Positions 5,640-9,202 of a stretch of DNA of 9,202 nucleotides are shown one piece after another (positions within the stretch are counted from its first letter, which is position 1; each line of letters opens with the position of its first letter). The position numbers were made by a program, and so were the translations under genes. This DNA is from Myxococcales bacterium. GTDB lineage: Bacteria; Myxococcota; Polyangia; Fen-1088. The stretch is from positions 7,700 to 16,901 of the forward strand of contig PMCR01000580.1 in assembly GCA_003155465.1 (NCBI GenBank). The letters are read 5' to 3'. A model generated the notes under the pieces. That model searched no databases, was not told the origin of the DNA, and saw only the letters and a program-made list of their open reading frames with translations.

Positions 5640-6688
5640 AGGGCCGAGAGCGCGGCCAAGACTTGGTCGTTCTCGTCAGCCGTGCCGATGGTGATGCGCA
5701 GTTTGTCCTGCAGGCCCGGCTTGTCGAAGAAGCGCACCAGGATGCCCTTGGCCTTGAGCGCGCGGTAGATCGCGCCGGCGTTGCCGTCGGGGCAAGTGGC
5801 CAGCACGAAGTTGGCTTGGCTGGGGATCACCTGCCATCCGCGTCGCTGCAGCGCCTCGCTCAGCCGGGCCCGCTCGGCCCGCACGTGTTTCCAGGTGGCG
5901 CGCGCGTAGTCTTGATCCTCGAGTGCCGCCGCGGCTGCGCTCACGGCGACGGCGTCGCAATTGTAGCTGTCCTTGACCTTGTTCATCTCCGCCACCACCG
6001 CGGGCGCGGCGATGGCGTAGCCGAAGCGCAGGCCAGCCAGACCATAGCCCTTGCTCAAGGTGCGGCAGATGATCAGGTTGGGAAAATCGCTGATCAGGCC
6101 GAGGCTGTTCTCGTCGGCGAAATCCACGTAGGCCTCATCGACCAAAAGCAGGCCGTAGAAGCGCTTCGCCAATTCGCGCACCCGGCTTTGCGGCACCAGG
6201 GTGCCGGTGGGTGCGTTGGGGTTGGCGAAGAAGATGGCCCGCGCGCCGGTACCCAGGAGCGCATCGATGGGCAGATCCCAGCCGGCGTCCCAAGGCACTG
6301 AGGCGACCTTGACCTCGCCCACCTCCGCCAGGATGGGGTAGAGCGAGTAGGTCGGATCCGGGTAGGCGAAGATGTCGCCCGGCCCCAGGTATGTCCGCAC
6401 CGCCATGGCCAGGATCTCATCGCTGCCGTTGCCGGCCACGATCATGTCGGGCGAAACCCCGTGCACCCGAGCCGCGGTTTGCCGGAAGTCATCCGCGTTG
6501 GGGCTTGGGTAGCGCCGCAGCCGTTCGGGATCGATGTGGCGGATGGCCTCGACCACGCGCGGGCTGGGGGGAAACGGGTTCTCGTTGGTGTTGAGCTTGA
6601 CCACGCGCTCGCCCGGCCGTGGCTGCTCGCCGGGCTTGTAGCCGGCCATTCTTTCCACGTTGGGCCGGGCTTTGGGCGTGAGCGACAC
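5636..6688 (-). CDS. hisC: histidinol-phosphate aminotransferase (HisC-type, PLP fold type I)
   Basis: PLP-dependent aminotransferase that converts imidazole acetol phosphate to histidinol phosphate using glutamate in histidine synthesis; HisC relatives can also transaminate aromatic amino acids. 350 aa, the family norm. Seen: LNTNENPFPPSP (32-43), NGSDEI (87-92), ANPNAPTGT (155-163), DEAYVDF (184-190), TLSKGYGLAGLRFGYA with PLP lysine K213, and RITIG (331-335) with the conserved C-terminal arginine. The start is GTG 6688, with AAGGA about 10 nt upstream. The frame is open much further upstream, to a codon inside the peroxiredoxin gene, but that is a shadow. It lies 25 nt after the peroxiredoxin and overlaps rpoH. 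No other his gene is present, so assignment to histidine rather than aromatic amino-acid metabolism is probable, not proven. Confidence 0.92.
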   Translation of the reverse strand: MSLTPKARPNVERMAGYKPGEQPRPGERVVKLNTNENPFPPSPRVVEAIRHIDPERLRRYPSPNADDFRQTAARVHGVSPDMIVAGNGSDEILAMAVRTYLGPGDIFAYPDPTYSLYPILAEVGEVKVASVPWDAGWDLPIDALLGTGARAIFFANPNAPTGTLVPQSRVRELAKRFYGLLLVDEAYVDFADENSLGLISDFPNLIICRTLSKGYGLAGLRFGYAIAAPAVVAEMNKVKDSYNCDAVAVSAAAAALEDQDYARATWKHVRAERARLSEALQRRGWQVIPSQANFVLATCPDGNAGAIYRALKAKGILVRFFDKPGLQDKLRITIGTADENDQVLAALSAL

Positions 6689-6713
6689 GAGGTTCTGTCC
6701 TTCCTGTCCGCGC

Positions 6714-7238
6714 CTAGCCCTTGCCCAGGGTCTTGCCGCCCGTCTTCCAACCAACCGGACAGAGATCGCCGGTTTGCGCCGCCTGCAACAGGCGCACAAT
6801 TTCATCCACTGAGCGGCCGATGCGCGTGATGTTGCAATCGGCGTGCACCACGTCGCCGTCAGGATCGATGATGTACGTCGCGCGCAGAGCGACACCCAGG
6901 TTCTCGTCGAGGCACTGGTAGTCGCGCGCGATCTTCTTGTTGAAGTCCGCGACCAGCGGGTGGGTGATGGTGCCCAAGCTGCCCTTGATCCATTCCTTGT
7001 GCGAGTACTTGGAGTCGGTCGAGCAGCCCAGCACGACCGCGCCCAGATCCTTGAATTCCTTGTCGCGGCGAGAGAACTCGGTGATCTCGGTCGGGCAGAT
7101 GAAAGTGAAGTCGGCGGGGTAGAAAAACAGGACGATCCACTGTCCGCGGTAGTCCGACAGTGAAATCTTGGCGAATTTTCCATCGCCGGTCACGGCGTTC
7201 TCAGTGAACTCGGGTGCCTTTTTCCCTACAAGATTCAT
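6714..7238 (-). CDS. typical 2-Cys peroxiredoxin (AhpC/Prx1 subfamily)
   Basis: Thiol peroxidase reducing hydrogen peroxide, organic peroxides and probably peroxynitrite in the cytoplasm, recycled by thioredoxin or an AhpF-like reductase. 174 aa from ATG 7238. The peroxidatic centre is FYPADFTFICPTE with C48 and T45; R118 is the conserved active-site arginine; the resolving cysteine is C160 in GDLCPVGWK. The C-terminal tail is short (GGKTLGKG) and lacks the eukaryotic YF motif linked to sensitivity to overoxidation. Three further cysteines (C72, C109, C135) are present. A TTG three codons upstream is possible, but the ATG begins the conserved MNLVGKKAPEF and has GGAAG just upstream. It is the first gene of the prx-hisC-rpoH cluster. 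No reductase partner or OxyR gene is in the window. Confidence 0.95.
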   Translation of the reverse strand: MNLVGKKAPEFTENAVTGDGKFAKISLSDYRGQWIVLFFYPADFTFICPTEITEFSRRDKEFKDLGAVVLGCSTDSKYSHKEWIKGSLGTITHPLVADFNKKIARDYQCLDENLGVALRATYIIDPDGDVVHADCNITRIGRSVDEIVRLLQAAQTGDLCPVGWKTGGKTLGKG

Positions 7239-7405
7239 GGCTTCCAATCCCTTCGGCGAGACGGGCGCTCGGCACCGCTGAGGCTATCACGTCCCCAGGT
7301 GCGTGCCAGGTCGCCCACCGGTTCTGCAACTACGGGGCTCGCGCCCGGGCCGGTTCGCGAATATAGTAGCCACTCCTGATGTCCAGTACCACGGAGGTAT
7401 CAAAG
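7239..7405. promoter_or_regulatory. Divergent control region between the peroxiredoxin operon and the barrel genes
   Basis: On the plus strand TATAGT at 7362-7367, inside CGAATATAGTAG, is a good -10 box about 39 nt before the ATG at 7406; I saw no matching -35. CCGGTTC occurs twice (7318-7324 and 7350-7356), 32 bp apart. On the minus strand no convincing promoter, sigma-32 site or OxyR-like ATAG/CTAT array was recognised for the peroxiredoxin. Confidence 0.4.
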
Positions 7406-7891
7406 ATGCGCAGATTTTTCATGGCCGCAGTGTTGACCGCGACAGTTCTTCTGCCTGCGGCTTCGCAGGCCGGCTGGGTGGTGGAGGGGTCCTTGGGCAA
7501 GGGCGGCCAGGTATCGAGCCCGCGGGCCTGGGAGCAACTCAACCTCATGGTCGCGCCAGGCTTGTCCATTTTCTCCTTGATCCGGTTGCAGCTTGGCATC
7601 GTGGGTGACTTCGCCGACACGTCAGGCGGCAAGACCAACATGGAGCTGAGGCCGATGGTAACCATCGTTCCCCCGGTCCTGCCCGTGTACGGCCGCGCCG
7701 TTCTCGCGGTGACCAACCTAGCCGGTCGCGGCAGCGGCAAACGCCCGATCGCCTACGGCGCCGCTGGTGGCGTGCGCTTCGGTCTGGGTCCGATCGGCGT
7801 GTTCGGCGAGGTCGGGGTGTTGCCGCGCAGTATCGCCGGCAAGTTTGTTTGGGTCGTCGAGGGCCGCGCCGGCGCCTATCTCGAATTCTAG
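7406..7891 (+). CDS. small exported protein, predicted outer-membrane beta-barrel, function unknown
   Basis: 161 aa. I do not recognise the family. A clear Sec signal peptide (MRRFF, a hydrophobic run to about residue 18, then AASQA with predicted cleavage after A22) precedes about 139 mature residues. These show alternating polar/hydrophobic strand-like segments separated by Gly-rich turns, and the chain ends GAYLEF. A terminal phenylalanine with hydrophobic residues at alternate positions fits the BAM recognition signal, so insertion as a small beta-barrel (perhaps eight strands) is inferred. The start is set by GGAGG (7393-7397) 8 nt upstream; an in-frame ATG at 7379 would spoil the signal peptide. 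No cysteine is visible. The next gene, 93 bp downstream on the same strand, is another predicted barrel and may be co-transcribed. Confidence 0.8.
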   Translation: MRRFFMAAVLTATVLLPAASQAGWVVEGSLGKGGQVSSPRAWEQLNLMVAPGLSIFSLIRLQLGIVGDFADTSGGKTNMELRPMVTIVPPVLPVYGRAVLAVTNLAGRGSGKRPIAYGAAGGVRFGLGPIGVFGEVGVLPRSIAGKFVWVVEGRAGAYLEF

Positions 7892-7984
7892 CCACGCGCA
7901 GTGGTCGAGCTTGGTGACGCGTCGGCAGACGCGGCATCCAAGGCAGGGACGCCAATCCACGAAGGGAGTAAGATACGCAGCATC

Positions 7985-9103
7985 ATGCGCAAAACCGTCG
8001 TGACTCTCGGTCTAGCGTTCGGGTTTCTGGCGGGCTTGGGGACGCCGCTCCGTGCCCAGCCCGAGATCACATTCACGCCCGGCGCGGACACGATACCCGG
8101 TCTGAACGAACAGGACCTCCGCAACAAGCTCAATGAGTTGTTCCAGGCGGCGGGTACCCGTTCCTTTCTCCGGAAATTCGGCGATGCGCAAAGCTTCACC
8201 AGCAAGGGGCTGGGCGTGGACTACGCCTCGGAGGCGACGTATTTCGAGGTTGGCGGCTCAGCCAGCTTTGCGCTGGGCATGGACAGAACCTACCAGCCGA
8301 GCAACACCCCGGGCTTCCCGATTTCGGGCGTGGGCCTAAATGCCTCGCTCATGGGAGGGCTGAGCCTAGGCTTCCTCGGGATCCCTGTGATGGTGTTCGG
8401 CAACTGGATGAAGGTACCCACTCAAAACTACGGCGCCATGAGCGGCAGCCTCGACAACTGGGGTGTCCATGCGCAGGTCCGGCTCTTTGGTCCATCCCGG
8501 AGCATGTCGGCGCTCAAGATGCTGGTCCGCTGGGGCGGCATCGCTGTCACCACGGGGCTCGACTACTCGCACATGAGTCTTGGGCTGAAGCAGCCTATTT
8601 CGTCGAAGTTCACCTTCTCCAATCTCCCCGACGTGGGTGTGGACGCAACCGGAGCGGCTAGCGGCGACATAATGGACGTCAATGGAGCGGTCGTCGGGAC
8701 AGCCCATCTCAATATCGATATGACGACCAAGAGCATCCCCTTGGAGGTCACCACCAGCTTGCGTCTGTTGACCCTGCTTACCGCCTACGGCGGGCTGGGC
8801 TTCGACTGGCAACTGGGCGGTGGCAGCAACATGGATGTGGGAGTGGACGCAAAGATGGTCGGCCATACCCTGCTGCCGGGGGCCGCCTCGGGGTCCAAAA
8901 ATCCCGCGGATTATTCCAACTTGGATCTGGGCACGGCGCACGTCAAATTCATGGATCACGCCGAACCCAGCGCGGCGAAGATCCGCGGCATCATGGGCCT
9001 GCAGATCAACTTGTTCATGCTCCGCATCTTCACCCAGATGAACATCACCAATACCAACCCCGTCATGGCCAGCCTGGCGGTGGGCGCGCGCGTGGCGTAC
9101 TAG
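7985..9103 (+). CDS. exported protein, predicted outer-membrane beta-barrel, function unknown
   Basis: 372 aa. Not assigned to a named family with confidence. The signal peptide MRKTVV...GLGTPLRA is predicted to be cleaved after A24. A helical, charged segment follows (LNEQDLRNKLNELFQAAGTRSFLRKFGDA, about 39-67), then long amphipathic strand-like stretches rich in Gly, Ser, Asn and aromatics: YFEVGGSASFALGM, LNASLMGGLSLGFLGIPVMVFG, TGLDYSHMSLGLKQ, LTAYGGLGFDWQLGG. It ends SLAVGARVAY, alternating hydrophobic residues to a terminal tyrosine, as in BAM substrates. No cysteine is seen. The ATG at 7985 is chosen from the signal peptide; GAAGGGAG is about 17 nt upstream, too far for a normal Shine-Dalgarno, and an earlier in-frame ATG at 7901 gives an implausible N-terminus. 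It could be a porin or transporter; nothing visible decides. Confidence 0.8.
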   Translation: MRKTVVTLGLAFGFLAGLGTPLRAQPEITFTPGADTIPGLNEQDLRNKLNELFQAAGTRSFLRKFGDAQSFTSKGLGVDYASEATYFEVGGSASFALGMDRTYQPSNTPGFPISGVGLNASLMGGLSLGFLGIPVMVFGNWMKVPTQNYGAMSGSLDNWGVHAQVRLFGPSRSMSALKMLVRWGGIAVTTGLDYSHMSLGLKQPISSKFTFSNLPDVGVDATGAASGDIMDVNGAVVGTAHLNIDMTTKSIPLEVTTSLRLLTLLTAYGGLGFDWQLGGGSNMDVGVDAKMVGHTLLPGAASGSKNPADYSNLDLGTAHVKFMDHAEPSAAKIRGIMGLQINLFMLRIFTQMNITNTNPVMASLAVGARVAY

Positions 9104-9202
9104 AGCACCGCCTCTCGTAAGTTCGCAGCTGGTTGAGTGGCCGGGTCGACGGCGGCGGAGCCGGAGGCCGGGGCCGGAGGGCCGGGACCGGCCACGGTTC
9201 CG
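9100..9202 (-). CDS. possible C-terminal end of a convergent Ala/Pro-rich protein (5' part outside window)
   Basis: On the minus strand the frame from the window edge runs 34 codons without a stop to TAG at 9102-9100. It encodes a low-complexity Pro/Ala/Gly segment (VAGPGPPAPASGSAAVDPAT) and then QPAANLREAVL. Its stop interlocks with the TAG of the plus-strand barrel gene within the palindrome CTAG. Third positions of the first 20 codons are mostly G or C, as expected for coding DNA here. Against this, the plus strand shows a simple GCCGGAG/GGCCGG repeat that would keep any frame open, and the stretch is short. It may be a linker of a larger protein or non-coding low-complexity DNA. Confidence 0.3.
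   Translation of the reverse strand, partial: GTVAGPGPPAPASGSAAVDPATQPAANLREAVL

Noticed and set aside
5636..7183. A 515-residue open frame that would extend HisC far upstream through the peroxiredoxin gene
   Set aside because: The extra 165 residues are an out-of-frame reading of the peroxiredoxin with no HisC homology. GTG 6688 has a Shine-Dalgarno and gives the normal 350-aa length.
7239..7405. OxyR-type operator upstream of the peroxiredoxin
   Set aside because: Isolated CTAT and ATAG words occur, but not in the spaced four-element arrangement expected for OxyR.
7919..7932. GCGTC-GGCA-GACGC stem between the two barrel genes as a terminator
   Set aside because: Only five base pairs and no T-run, so it does not argue against co-transcription.

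Overview
The window is GC-rich DNA with densely packed genes, few spacers and some GTG/TTG starts. Two secreted proteins have aromatic C-termini typical of BAM-inserted outer-membrane beta-barrels, so the host is Gram-negative. The nrdR-ribD-ribE-ribBA-ribH order, the RpoH-like sigma factor and the barrel proteins fit a proteobacterial or deltaproteobacterial/Myxococcota-like organism. That placement is inference; no marker gene in the window settles it.

Region 1 (1-4036, minus strand) is a riboflavin operon headed by nrdR: nrdR, ribD, ribE, a RibBA-type gene and ribH, which runs off the left edge. Most junctions overlap by 1-11 nt, which suggests translational coupling. Two members are unusual. 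RibD carries about 51 extra residues encoded by a palindrome-rich repeat inserted in frame between its deaminase and reductase domains. The RibBA protein has an intact DHBP synthase half, but its GTP cyclohydrolase II half has lost the zinc cysteines and the catalytic motif (the RibBX type), so the cell should need a separate RibA.

Region 2 (4037-4619) is a divergent control region followed by a plus-strand cold-shock gene. That gene has a perfect TTGACA -35 box, a 5'-leader hairpin and a strong Shine-Dalgarno. A hairpin lies between the convergent csp and rpoH ends.

Region 3 (4620-7238, minus strand) is a compact operon of a typical 2-Cys peroxiredoxin, a HisC-type aminotransferase and an RpoH-family sigma factor. 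It joins oxidative defence, amino-acid metabolism and a stress sigma factor on one apparent transcript.

Region 4 (7239-9202) is a control region followed by two plus-strand exported proteins predicted to be outer-membrane beta-barrels of unknown function. At the right edge a GC-rich stretch may encode the C-terminal tail of a convergent minus-strand protein whose stop codon interlocks with that of the second barrel gene.

I saw no tRNA, rRNA, CRISPR array, transposase or FMN riboswitch. The most unusual items are the in-frame repeat insertion in ribD and the degenerate cyclohydrolase domain in the same pathway.
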